Shown: piece after piece, positions 1 through 9,364 of the stretch
Layout: each line of letters begins with the position of its first letter
How positions within the stretch are numbered: the stretch's first letter is position 1
NCBI GenBank assembly: GCA_022009975.1
Contig: CP091733.1
Coordinates: 186,001-250,000 of the forward strand
DNA: 64,000 bases
Direction: 5' to 3'
Origin: Phocaeicola vulgatus
GTDB lineage: Bacteria > Bacteroidota > Bacteroidia > Bacteroidales > Tannerellaceae
Translations under genes and position numbers: made by a program
The notes under the pieces: generated by a model
Databases searched by the model: none
What the model saw: the letters and a program-made list of their open reading frames with translations, nothing else
Told to the model about the DNA's origin: nothing

Positions 1-103
1 CAAAATGCAGGGAGCTGAGGATGAAACTGGCAGGGGTTTACCGGTGTAAATGACTGAGGTTGAATTCCGAAAGCAACGCACCGGTTTATAATTATGATAC
101 ACC
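1..103 (+). repeat. MITE-like intergenic element, copy 1 (left end cut by window)
   Basis: This copy shares its core with the elements at 43263-43382 and 55542-55660: GAGGATGAAAC, the TTTAC/GTAAA hairpin, TGACTGAGGTTGAATTCC, then a right end reading AATTATGATACACC. It is the most diverged of the full-type copies. The 7-mers ACCGGTG (40-46) and CACCGGT (79-85) are perfect complements. They differ from the matching pair in the other copies at both arms, as expected if the pairing is conserved. No protein is encoded. Confidence 0.75.
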
Positions 104-144
104 CTCTTTATGATGGTTTGATACGAAACAAATAAACTAATAAT

Positions 145-1295
145 ATGGAAACACAGAATGTTTCATTGATGCCCCAACGGATAGAGTCTTTGGATGCGTT
201 GCGAGGCTTGGATCTTTTCTTCTTGGTCGCATTCGGACCATTTGCCCGTACGTTGATTAAAGCCGCGGACTTGCCGTGCCTCGATGGCCTTTACAAACAA
301 TTATCCCATGTCCAATGGGAGGGTTTGCCGTGTGGGACTTGATAATGCCATTGTTCCTGTTCATGTCCGGAATCACCATCCCATTTGCTTTTTCCCGCAT
401 GAAACAAGAGCGGGACAAGCGTGCCTTGACCAGGCGTTTGACCAAACGAGTCTTGTTGTTATGGATATTCGGCATGATTGTACAAGGCAACCTATTGGGT
501 CTTGACCCGGACCATATCTATTTTTACACCAATACTCTCCAAACGATAGCTGTCGGTTATTTAGCTTCAGCCCTTTTCTTCTTTTTTACTTCGATACGGA
601 CGCAGATTCTGTCCACTGTCGCCCTGTTGCTGGTCTATTGGGCAGCAATGCAATGGATTACGATAGACGGATTTGGCGGAGGCGACTACACGCAAGAGGG
701 AAACTTGGCAGAAGGAATCGACCGGATAGTGATGGGACGTTTCCGTGATTCGGCAGAACTGATGCCGGACGGGACAGTCGCATTTGCAAAAGGTTACTAT
801 TATACTTGGCTGCTGAGTAGTTTGAACTTTATCGCAACAGTGATGTCCGGGATGTTTGCTGGATACATTGCCAAAAGCAAGCAGATACAAGAGAGGAACA
901 AAGTGCTCCTCTATTTTGGAATCGGCGCAGCCCTTGTCGTTTCGGGTTGGTTGTGGGGAATGTTCCTTCCGGTTATCAAGACGATTTGGACAAGTTCCAT
1001 GGTTTTTGTGACAAGCGGATACTGCTTCCTTTTGATGGGTGCGTTCTATTATTGGATAGACTATAAGGGACACAGGAAACATCTCACTTGGTTGAAAGTG
1101 TATGGGATGAACTCCATCGTCGCTTATATGTTGGCAGAGACAATCCATTTCAGCTGTATCGGAGAATCCCTGCTCCACGGGTTTGAACAGTATTTGAACG
1201 CCTATTATCCGGTATTGATTTCATTGAGCGACATAGCCATCATCTTTGCGATTTTGTATGTCATGTACCGCCAACGTATCTTCTTGAAAGTGTAG
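145..1295 (+). CDS. multi-pass membrane acyltransferase-like protein (DUF5009/COG4299), frameshifted
   Basis: The protein starts METQNVSLMPQRIESLDALRG. The RIESLDALRGLD stretch is the usual opening of the DUF5009 / heparan-alpha-glucosaminide N-acetyltransferase-like family, integral membrane proteins thought to acylate sugars. About ten hydrophobic segments follow, including LIMPLFLFMSGITIPFAF. The frame breaks in the G-run at 321-323: the first frame stops at 342 while the frame that reads FAVWDLIMPLF continues to 1295. Adding one G gives a continuous protein of about 383 residues, normal for the family. The substrate is unknown. It is followed by ribD after about 80 bp with its own promoter-like element, so it is probably a separate unit. 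Confidence 0.8.
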
Positions 1296-1344
1296 AAGAT
1301 TATAAAAAACTAAACAAACTACTTCTTACTTTGCCGAAAAGTTG

Positions 1345-1352
1345 TACCTTTG
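1345..1352 (+). promoter_or_regulatory. Bacteroidetes -7 element (TACCTTTG) for ribD
   Basis: TACCTTTG matches the Bacteroidetes sigma-ABfr -7 consensus TAnnTTTG and lies 25 bp before the ribD ATG. No convincing -33 TTTG is seen at the ideal distance. Confidence 0.5.
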
Positions 1353-1376
1353 TTTCCGTACCAAAAAAGGAATGCA

Positions 1377-2426
1377 ATGCAAGTAGAAGAAAAGTTTATG
1401 GCACGTTGCATAGAACTGGCACGGCATGGAAGCGGGCATACCGCACCGAACCCGATGGTGGGAGCCGTGATTGTTCATGACGGAGTCATCATTGGTGAGG
1501 GTTTCCACCGCTGTTGCGGCCAAGCTCATGCGGAGGTGAATGCTATTGCATCGGTTAAAGATGAATCGCTGTTGCGTGAATCGACTATTTATGTCAGTCT
1601 TGAACCTTGTTCGCATTATGGTAAGACACCTCCTTGTGCGGAGTTGATTATCCGTAAAAGGATACCGCACGTTGTGATAGGTTGTTTGGATCCCTTTCCG
1701 GAAGTGTCCGGTCGGGGCGTGCGGATGCTGCGCGAAGCAGGAATAGAGGTCGTGACAGGGGTTTTGGAAGAGGAAGCCCGCCGGCTGAACAAGGCATTTA
1801 TGACTTTCCAAACCCGGAAACGCCCGTATGTCACGTTGAAATGGGCAGAAAGTGCGGATGGCTATATCGACAAAATCCGCCCAAACGATACAGAGCCTCC
1901 AGTCGTATTCTCCACACCCGAAACGTTGGCACGGGTTCACAAAATGCGGGCAGAGTCAGCAGCCATATTGGTGGGAAAACATACGGCTTTGTTGGACAAC
2001 CCATCGTTGACGGTGCGTCATTGGACAGGAAAATCCCCCGTTCGTTTGGTCATAGACAGGGACGGGACATTGCCAGCGAAGCTGCATATTTTGGACGGTT
2101 CCGTGCCCACATGGGTTTTCACGGAACGGCAGAAAGCATCGGAGGGAAACGTGGAATATATCCATTTGGATTTCAAATCCTCGGTGGTTTTCCAGATATT
2201 ACGCACGCTTTATGAAAGGAATATCAACTCCTTGATGGTGGAAGGAGGTGCAATCGTGTTGCAGCAATTCATTGATGCCGGACTTTGGGACGAAGCATTT
2301 GTCGAGAAATCGCCGGTGGATATAGGAGAAGGCGTTAAAGCACCCATTGTCCATGCGGGAACGGTGTCGTTTGAAGCCTTTGGCGGTCATACGACGCTCC
2401 ATTATCGGCATGAAAGTAAGGTTTGA
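1377..2426 (+). CDS. ribD: bifunctional riboflavin biosynthesis deaminase/reductase RibD
   Basis: RibD performs two steps of riboflavin synthesis: deamination of the pyrimidine intermediate, then NADPH reduction of its ribosyl side chain. The N-terminal half is a cytidine-deaminase fold with zinc-site motifs HAEVNAI and PCSHYGKTPPC. It opens APNPMVGAVIV, typical of RibD. The C-terminal half (from about residue 145) is the reductase: TLKWAESADGYI, SLMVEGG. I use the ATG at 1377 (MQVEEKFM) and not the upstream TTG at 1350, because homology begins there and the -7 element overlaps the TTG. About 349 residues, normal length. No other rib gene is adjacent. Confidence 0.95.
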   Translation: MQVEEKFMARCIELARHGSGHTAPNPMVGAVIVHDGVIIGEGFHRCCGQAHAEVNAIASVKDESLLRESTIYVSLEPCSHYGKTPPCAELIIRKRIPHVVIGCLDPFPEVSGRGVRMLREAGIEVVTGVLEEEARRLNKAFMTFQTRKRPYVTLKWAESADGYIDKIRPNDTEPPVVFSTPETLARVHKMRAESAAILVGKHTALLDNPSLTVRHWTGKSPVRLVIDRDGTLPAKLHILDGSVPTWVFTERQKASEGNVEYIHLDFKSSVVFQILRTLYERNINSLMVEGGAIVLQQFIDAGLWDEAFVEKSPVDIGEGVKAPIVHAGTVSFEAFGGHTTLHYRHESKV

Positions 2427-2479
2427 ACCTAAATATTATAAATAATATCGTTTTATAGGCATAAAGAGAAAATTGTTTC

Positions 2480-2487
2480 TACTTTTG
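2480..2487 (+). promoter_or_regulatory. -7 element TACTTTTG
   Basis: TACTTTTG fits TAnnTTTG and lies 30 bp before the ATG of the lipoprotein gene at 2517, in the short gap after ribD. Confidence 0.45.
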
Positions 2488-2516
2488 TGCCTTTATATGT
2501 ACAAACTATATTTTGG

Positions 2517-3875
2517 ATGAAAAATAAGATAATTCTACTGATAGCAGGGTGCTTCCTATTTATGTTGTCATCATGCTTGAAAAATAATGAATGGGAATCT
2601 TACTATGAGGTGGATAAGAACACCCAAATCAAGACATTCTCTTTGACCTCGGATTCCGTTAGCGCATTGGCGAAAGTCGCCTTTACCATTGACCAGATAA
2701 ATGGTCGCATCATGAACCTCGACTCCATGGAATATGGGACAAAGATAGACCGGGTGATTTGTAACATGACTTATGGCTCCTATGCCAAAGAAATCAAAGT
2801 GATGGCAGAAGCGAAGGGTGATACCGTTTCCTATAATGCTGCCGACTCCATAGATTTTTCCAAACCTGTCAAGTTTGTCGTGTATGCAAGCGACGGCCAA
2901 AGCATCCGTACCTACATTGCCAATATCAACATCCACCAAGTAGTCCCTGACTCAATGATATGGAATATGATGCCAGCCTCTTCTTTCCCGGGAATAGCAA
3001 TGGACGAGCAGAAGGTGGTGGCGAACGAGGACAATACTTATTCCATGTATGCGCATGAGAAAGGCAAGGAATATCATTTATATACATCGGCAGATTTGAA
3101 AGAGTGGACGGAACGCTCCTTGAGCGGTTTGCCTACTTCCGGTTTGCGCTTGTCGGAAATCGTCCGTTTCAACGGGATGGTTTATATGGCAGCCGTGGAT
3201 GGCGGGTTGTATGAATCGGCTGATGGCATGAGTTGGCAGAAGGTCGAGAATGCACCCAATGTCAAAGCAGTGTTGGGCAGCATGGAAGAGCATACGAACC
3301 AAAATGCCCGTTTGGCTTTGTTGGTAAACGATGCGAATGCAATCAAGTACGCTGTCATGGGGAAAGACGGTGCGTTTGAAACAGGAACCGAAGTGCCGGC
3401 AGGATTCCCGGTAGAAGGTTTTGCCGCCCGCAATATCTATTTAATGTACAAGGACAGAATCTTATTAGCCGGAGGTAAAAACAAGAAAGGCGCCTTGTTG
3501 CAATCGACATGGTCTACTTTGGATGGTTTGAACTGGGCAGAGCAAACAGATGCTTATGACAAATATTTGTTTGGCAAACGGGAAGGTGCTTCCTTGGCCA
3601 TCTATGACAACCAATATTATTTGATTGGGGGATTGGATGAATCGGGCAAGCCATTGAAAGATATCTATCGTTCGTCCGACCATGGCGTGACATGGGAATA
3701 TGTCGATGAAATGGTTGTTTTGCCGGAAGAGTACCAAGCGAGAGGATATGCTTCGTTGATTGTCGATGCGGATAATTTCATGACAATTATCGGTGGAAAG
3801 AGCAGTGCGTCCGGTCAAATCTTGACAAAGAATTGGAGGGGACGCATCAACCGGTTGGCGTTTGACCGCCAATAA
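2517..3875 (+). CDS. DUF6242-like lipoprotein with beta-propeller-type repeats
   Basis: This is a predicted lipoprotein of 452 residues. MKNKIILLIAGCFLFMLSSC is a type II signal sequence with the lipidated Cys at position 20. Residues of about 35-150 resemble the N-terminal Ig-like region of DUF6242 proteins. The rest contains short repeats such as LYTSADLKEW, LYESADGMSW, STLDGLNW and YRSSDHGVTW, the Asp-box/Kelch style of sialidase-like beta-propellers. The ATG at 2517 is chosen over 2487 because it starts the signal peptide. Function is unknown; it is likely attached to the outer membrane. It sits just upstream of the envelope-biogenesis cluster but has its own promoter-like element, so the link to that cluster is not shown. 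Confidence 0.75.
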   Translation: MKNKIILLIAGCFLFMLSSCLKNNEWESYYEVDKNTQIKTFSLTSDSVSALAKVAFTIDQINGRIMNLDSMEYGTKIDRVICNMTYGSYAKEIKVMAEAKGDTVSYNAADSIDFSKPVKFVVYASDGQSIRTYIANINIHQVVPDSMIWNMMPASSFPGIAMDEQKVVANEDNTYSMYAHEKGKEYHLYTSADLKEWTERSLSGLPTSGLRLSEIVRFNGMVYMAAVDGGLYESADGMSWQKVENAPNVKAVLGSMEEHTNQNARLALLVNDANAIKYAVMGKDGAFETGTEVPAGFPVEGFAARNIYLMYKDRILLAGGKNKKGALLQSTWSTLDGLNWAEQTDAYDKYLFGKREGASLAIYDNQYYLIGGLDESGKPLKDIYRSSDHGVTWEYVDEMVVLPEEYQARGYASLIVDADNFMTIIGGKSSASGQILTKNWRGRINRLAFDRQ

Positions 3876-3952
3876 AATTCCGGTCAAGCGTAATTTTATA
3901 TGTTTTTTAGCGTTACAAAAGAAGTATGTATAATGTAATACGGGCATATTGT

Positions 3953-4672
3953 ATGGATATATCTCTTTTAAAACGCATCATCTGCCTTTTCATCGCCCTC
4001 TTTTTCTGCGGGACATCGATGAATGGACAGGAATATAAATATGAAATCGGCGGTATGGTAGGAGGTTCCTATTATATGGGCGATTTGAACAAGAACACGT
4101 TCTTTAAAGGAATGAACCCTTCGATAGGTGCGATATTCCGCTACAACCCGAATATGCGTTGGGCGGTAAAGACTGACCTGTTGTGGGGGCGTGTTTCCGG
4201 GAGCACGGATGGACTCAGCAATGTTTTCCCCAATGGGCAAACGGCATCTTTCAGCCGTGACTTCTTCGAAGCAGGAGGACAGATGGAGTTCAACTTCATG
4301 CCGTATAGCGATAAGTTCGCCTATCTGAACACCCGTCGTTTCACGCCCTACTTGCTGATGGGCTTAGGTGTGACAGTCGCAACCGGCGATAAAACGTTTG
4401 CGTCATTGAATATCCCTTTGGGAATAGGCGTGAAGTACAAAGTGAAGAACCGGCTCAATTTAGGTTGTGAGTTCTCTTTCCGCAAACTGTTTGGCGACGG
4501 GTTTGACGTGACGGACGAAAGCAATGCCTTCTTGAACAATCCGTATGGCGTGAGCGGAAGTCCCTTGAAGAACAAAGATTGGTATTCGCTGTTGACATTT
4601 TCCGTCACATGGGATTTTGGAAGACGGTGTGAACCTTGTAATAACAGATATAGCAACGGAACAAATAAATAG
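3953..4672 (+). CDS. PorG-like outer-membrane beta-barrel (DUF6089)
   Basis: Signal peptide MDISLLKRIICLFIALFFCG precedes an eight-stranded-barrel-type sequence (YEIGGMVGGSYYMGDLNK, FTPYLLMGLGVTV, PLGIGVKYKVKNRLNLG) of 239 residues. Proteins of this DUF6089 type include PorG of the type IX secretion system, and in Porphyromonas gingivalis the gene likewise precedes uppS and bamA, so the order supports orthology. No other type IX secretion gene is visible here, so a secretion role is not proven; gut Bacteroidales often keep this gene without the rest. The stop lies 5 bp before uppS, so the genes are probably co-transcribed. The ATG at 3953 is preferred over 3926, as the signal peptide starts there. 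Confidence 0.8.
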   Translation: MDISLLKRIICLFIALFFCGTSMNGQEYKYEIGGMVGGSYYMGDLNKNTFFKGMNPSIGAIFRYNPNMRWAVKTDLLWGRVSGSTDGLSNVFPNGQTASFSRDFFEAGGQMEFNFMPYSDKFAYLNTRRFTPYLLMGLGVTVATGDKTFASLNIPLGIGVKYKVKNRLNLGCEFSFRKLFGDGFDVTDESNAFLNNPYGVSGSPLKNKDWYSLLTFSVTWDFGRRCEPCNNRYSNGTNK

Positions 4673-4677
4673 GAGCA

Positions 4678-5420
4678 ATGTCTTTATTGGATAAAATAGA
4701 TACAAAACGATTGCCGCAACATGTAGCAATTATCATGGATGGCAATGGACGCTGGGCAAAGCGCGCGGTGAGGAACGTTATGTGGGCCATCAAGAAGGGG
4801 TTGTTTCTGTCCGTAAAGTGGTGGAAGCCGCATCGGATTTAGGCATCCGTTATTTGACGATGTATACGTTTTCAACGGAAAACTGGAATCGTCCTAAAGA
4901 GGAGGTGGATGCGCTGATGACGTTGATGGTGGCAGCCATAAAAAAAGAGACTCCTGATTTGATGAAAAACAACGTGCGCCTGGATGCGATTGGCAATTTG
5001 GCACGGCTTCCGGAAGAGGCCCGGAAAACTCTTATGGAGTGCATCGAAGAGACTTCCGTGAATACCGGGACCACCGTCGTGTTGGCTTTAAGTTACTCTT
5101 CCCGTTGGGAAATAACGGATGCGGTCAAACAGATTGCAACCCAAGTCAAGTCCGGCGAGTTGGACATCGAGTCGATAACCGAAGAGACAATCAGCCAGCA
5201 TTTGACCACCCGGAATATTCCGGATCCCGATTTGTTGGTGCGCACTGGCGGGGAGCAACGTTTGAGTAATTTCTTGTTGTGGCAGTTGTCATACGCAGAG
5301 TTTTACTTTACAGACACATATTGGCCGGATTTTAGGAAAGAAGAATTATATGAAGCTATCTTGTATTATCAGCATCGGGAAAGACGTTTTGGTAAAACAA
5401 GCGAGCAATTAATGTTATAA
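4678..5420 (+). CDS. uppS: isoprenyl transferase UppS (undecaprenyl diphosphate synthase), frameshifted
   Basis: UppS elongates farnesyl diphosphate to the C55 lipid carrier for peptidoglycan and polysaccharide. The protein starts MSLLDKIDTKRLPQHVAIIM, running into the catalytic motif IMDGNGRWAK with its Asp. The C-terminal RTGGEQRLSNFLLWQLSYAE motif is intact. The frame breaks between 4759 and 4766 (CAAAGCGCGCGG); one added base restores AKARGEERYVGHQEG and gives 247 residues, the standard length. An AGGAG box sits just upstream of the ATG. It is placed between the porG-like gene and bamA, the usual Bacteroidales order. A broken essential gene argues for sequence error and not decay. Confidence 0.93.
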
Positions 5421-5435
5421 ACTATAGTTGTTACT

Positions 5436-8104
5436 ATGTATAAAGGAATAGTGCTGTTCTTTATTTTCCTGGGAATATCGTTAGGAGCGGTGGCTCAGGA
5501 AAATGATACTGCGAAGGTTGAGAAACCGGCAGAGTTGCCGGTGATATCTTACTCTTTATCTCCGAGAAAGTATAAGATAGCGGATATAAAGGTGAGAGGT
5601 GTTGAGAAGACGTATGAGGATTATGTGTTGATTGGCTTTTCCGGCTTGTCTGTCGGGGATGAGATAACTGTGCCGGGCGACGAGATTACAGGAGCTGTAA
5701 AGGCCTTTTGGAAGCATGGTTTGTTCTCTGACGTGAAGATTTTGGCAACTAAGATTGAAGGTGACCAGATTTGGTTGGAGATTCAATTGAAACAGCGTCC
5801 TCGTATTTCGGAAGTGAATTATCATGGTATCAAGAAAGGGGAGCGCGAAGATTTGGAATCCAAGTTGGGAATGAAGAAGGGCTTCCAGATTACTCCAAAC
5901 GTGATTGACCGTGCGAAGATTCTTATCAAGAAATTCTTTGACGGGAAAGGCTTTAAGAATGTGGATGTCGATATTCAGCAGAAAGACGATTTGGCGCACG
6001 AAGGCGAGGTCATCTTGGATATCTTTATCGACAAGAATGAAAAAACCAAGATCCACCGTATTTACTTTGATGGAAACAAGGCGTTGTCTGCCCGTGCTTT
6101 GAAAAAGGCGATGAAAAAGACAAATGAAAAGTTCAGTTTCTACAACGACTGGAAGAGCAGTATCCTTGAAATGTTCAGCACAAAGAAGTTTACGACGGAA
6201 GAGTATGAGAACGATAAGAAGAACATTATTTCCAAATATAACGAGCACGGTTATCGTGATGCCGTCCTTTTAATGGATAGTGTTGTCAATTTCAACGAGA
6301 AGAAGGTAGATATCTTCTTGAAGGTGGATGAAGGACAGCAATATTTCTTGAAGGATATCCGTTTCGTCGGTAATACGAAATATTCTACGGATTATCTTTC
6401 TGCTGTGTTAGGAATGAAACCGGGTGAAGTTTATAACCAAAAGAAATTGGATGAACGTTTGACTTCGGACGATGATGCCGTTTCTAATGTCTACTTCAAT
6501 GATGGTTATCTCTTCTTTAATGCAGACCCGGTGGAAACAGATGTGCAGAATGACTCCATCGCTTTGGAAATCCGTATCACCGAAGGTCCGCAAGCAACCA
6601 TCAACCGTGTCATCATCAATGGCAATGACCGTTTGTATGAAGATATCATCCGCCGTGAGTTGCGTACGAAACCGGGACAGCTCTTCAGCCGTGAAGATTT
6701 GATGCGTTCTATCCGTGAAATCGCGCAGATGGGACATTTCGACCCTGAAAACATGAATCCTCGTCCAATACCAAATGCGGAAACGGAACGGTGGATATTG
6801 AATATAACTTGGTCTCTAAGGCAAACGACCAGGTGGAATTCTCTGCCGGTTGGGGACAGACTGGTGTGATTGGTAAGTTGAGCTTGAAGTTCACCAACTT
6901 CTCCATGAAGAACTTCTTGAACCCGAAGACTTATAAAGGCATCATTCCTCAAGGTGAGGGACAGACGCTTACTTTGAGTGGACAAACGAACGGACGCTAT
7001 TATCAAGCTTATAGTATTTCTTTCATGGATCCTTGGTTTGGTGGCAAACGACCGAATACTTTGTCTGTAAGTGCGTACTTCTCCAAACAGACCAATATCA
7101 GTTCCAACTTTTACCGCAATAACAGCAGCTACTATTATAATCCATATAGCTATTATGGTGGATATGGCGGCTATGGTGGTTATGGTTATGGCGGTTATGG
7201 TAATTATTATGGAAACTATAACAACTATGAATTGGCGCTCGACCCGGATAAGTCCATGATGGTGTTCGGCCTTTCTGCCGGTTATGGTAAACGTTTAAGC
7301 TGGCCGGATGACTACTTCCAGTTCATGGCGACGTTGAGTTATCAGATTTACAAGATGCATGACTGGAACTATTTCTTGATACAAAATGGAACTTCCCATA
7401 ATGTCAATTTGGAATTCTTGTTGCAGCGTAGTTCTATTGATAACCCGTTATATACTCGTAGAGGTTCGCAATTTGCCTTATCGTTGGCATTAACTCCTCC
7501 TTATTCTTTGTTTGACAACAAGGACTATGCGGCGATGGATCAATACGATGAACAGAAGTACAAATTGATTGAATATTATAAATGGAAGTTCAAGGCGAAG
7601 GTGTTTACGCCATTGGCTCCTATGACAGTCAAGCGAACCCCGGTATTGATGGCGCGTGCGGAATTTGGATTCTTGGGAGCATACAATAAAAACAAACGTT
7701 CCCCGTTTGAAACATTCTATGTCGGTGGTGACGGTATGAGCGGTTACTCAAGCACATACGCAACCGAGACGATTGGTCTTCGTGGTTATGAAAACGGTAG
7801 TTTGTCTTATAATGCCAATGCCTATTCCCGCTTGTCCATGGAGTTGCGTTATCCATTCATTTTGGAACCCTCTTCAACCATCTATGGATTGGCATTCGTT
7901 GAGGCAGGTAATGCTTGGGAAGATATGAAAGATTACAATCCGTTCAACTTGAAACGATCCGCTGGAATCGGTGTTCGTATCTTCTTGCCGATGATTGGTT
8001 TGATGGGTATTGACTGGGCATACGGTTTCGATGTACCTAATATACAAACGGATGGCAAGCGGAGCGGAAGCAATTTCCACTTCATCATCGGTCAGGAGTT
8101 CTAA
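5436..8104 (+). CDS. bamA: outer-membrane assembly factor BamA, frameshifted
   Basis: BamA inserts beta-barrel proteins into the outer membrane. After a signal peptide ending near GAVAQ come five POTRA domains (about residues 45-440), then a C-terminal barrel ending in Phe (FHFIIGQEF), the normal beta-signal. The frame breaks at 6781-6783 (GGAAACGG); one more A restores NAENGTVDIEYNLVSK at the POTRA/barrel junction, for about 889 residues. An early barrel loop (about 7120-7225) is extremely rich in Gly and Tyr (YYGGYGGYGGYGYGGYG), so BamA may expose an unusual surface loop. It follows uppS by 15 bp and precedes two skp genes, as in other Bacteroidales. Confidence 0.95.
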
Positions 8105-8146
8105 TGAGCAATCTTGCGGAATGAAAATAGACTATAAAATAATGTA

Positions 8147-8183
8147 AAATATAGCCGAGAGTTTAAAACCTCGGCTATATTTG
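8147..8183 (+). terminator. 13-bp hairpin after bamA that also holds a -7 element
   Basis: AAATATAGCCGAG (8147-8159) and CTCGGCTATATTT (8170-8182) form a perfect 13-bp stem. The right arm contains TATATTTG (8176-8183), a good Bacteroidetes -7 element about 36 bp before the first skp. The site can therefore work as terminator for bamA, promoter for skp, or both. Confidence 0.6.
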
Positions 8184-8218
8184 TAGTCAGAGTAGTATAA
8201 CCATAAAATGAAGAGTGT

Positions 8219-8734
8219 ATGAAAAGATTGTTTTTAATAAGTTGTTTGCTAATCGTTAGCGCATGGGCAGGCACTGCCCAGAAGTTTGCTTTGATTGACA
8301 TGGAATATATATTGAAGAATATTCCGGCATACGAAATGACGAATGAGCAATTGAGCCAGGTTTCAAAGAAATGGCAAAATGAAGTTGAAGCATTGCAGCA
8401 GGAGGCGCAAAATATGTACAAGACTTATCAGAGCGATTTGGTGTTTTTGTCTGCCGAGATGAAAACCAAGCGTGAAGAAGAGATTGTGAAGAAAGAGCAA
8501 GAGGCGCAAGACTTGAAACGCAAATATTTCGGGGCTGACGGGGAATTGTATAAGAAGCGTGAAAGCTTGATGAAACCTATCCAAGATGAGATTTACAATG
8601 CCGTAAAAGAGATATCCGAATCGAGAGGATATCAGTTGGTAGTGGACAGGGCTTCTGCCATGAGTGTCATCTTTGCATCTCCGAAGATTGATATTAGCAA
8701 TGAAGTGCTTGCAAAGTTAGGATATTCAAAATAA
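8219..8734 (+). CDS. Skp/OmpH family periplasmic chaperone (first copy)
   Basis: A 171-residue protein with a signal peptide (MKRLFLISCLLIVSAWAGTA) and a central coiled coil of about 90 residues, rich in Lys, Glu and Gln, flanked by the OmpH-type ends FALIDMEYILKNIP and SRGYQLVVDRASAMSVIFAS. Skp trimers hold unfolded outer-membrane proteins in the periplasm and hand them to BamA. The gene lies directly after bamA and before a paralogue, the common arrangement in Bacteroidetes. A TATATTTG element lies upstream, so the gene may have its own start in addition to read-through from bamA. Confidence 0.9.
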   Translation: MKRLFLISCLLIVSAWAGTAQKFALIDMEYILKNIPAYEMTNEQLSQVSKKWQNEVEALQQEAQNMYKTYQSDLVFLSAEMKTKREEEIVKKEQEAQDLKRKYFGADGELYKKRESLMKPIQDEIYNAVKEISESRGYQLVVDRASAMSVIFASPKIDISNEVLAKLGYSK

Positions 8735-8795
8735 ATGACTAATTTTGTAGCGATAATTGCTAAGGAAATTAATTAAATAAATTTATAAATCAGAG

Positions 8796-9299
8796 ATGAA
8801 GAAACTTATTGCTTTATTGTTAATGCTCCTGCCGTTTGCAGGTGCAGTGAATGCTCAGGAAGTTAAAATTGCATTTGTAAATACCCAAGAAGTATTTATG
8901 GCCTTGCCGGAAGTGGCAGACATGCAAAAGAAATTGGAAGATTTGAATGCAAAGTATAAGAAAGAATTGGAAACAATGCAGGGTGAATACCAGAAGAAGT
9001 ATTCTGATTTCATTGCACAACAAGATTCTTTGACTGAGAATATCAAAGTAAGAAGAATGCAGGAAGTTCAAGATATGCAGCAGCGCATGGACAATTTCGT
9101 TCAGGTTGCTCAACAAGATGTTGCTAAACAACAGCAGGACTTGTTAACTCCGATTCAGCAGAAGATCCAAGACGCAATCAAAGCAGTAGGAGCTGAAAAA
9201 GGATATACTTATATTATCGACCCGCAAGTCTTGCTTTACCAAGGTTCAAATGCTATTGACGCTACACAGTTTGTCAAGGCTAAATTGGGATTGAAATAA
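8796..9299 (+). CDS. Skp/OmpH family periplasmic chaperone (second copy)
   Basis: A 167-residue paralogue of the preceding gene. Signal peptide ends GAVNAQ, then IAFVNTQEVFMALPEVADMQ, a long coiled coil with many Gln residues (QQDVAKQQQDLLTPIQQKI), and the closing strand EKGYTYIIDPQVLLYQGSNAIDA. The two copies are only moderately similar, so they may form mixed trimers or serve different clients; this is inference. A strong hairpin with an eight-T tract follows 27 bp after the stop. Confidence 0.9.
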   Translation: MKKLIALLLMLLPFAGAVNAQEVKIAFVNTQEVFMALPEVADMQKKLEDLNAKYKKELETMQGEYQKKYSDFIAQQDSLTENIKVRRMQEVQDMQQRMDNFVQVAQQDVAKQQQDLLTPIQQKIQDAIKAVGAEKGYTYIIDPQVLLYQGSNAIDATQFVKAKLGLK

Positions 9300-9326
9300 C
9301 TTATTTGGTGATTAATAAATTGTAAT

Positions 9327-9360
9327 GGGGTGTATCCTTTGGGGTGCGCCTCTTTTTTTT
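9327..9360 (+). terminator. intrinsic terminator-like hairpin directly before murI
   Basis: GGGGTGTATCC pairs with GGGTGCGCCTC using several G-U pairs as RNA, followed by eight T. The T tract ends only 4 bp before the murI ATG at 9365. It could end the skp transcript or attenuate murI; no separate murI promoter with a clean TAnnTTTG is seen. Confidence 0.6.
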
Positions 9361-9364
9361 AAGT

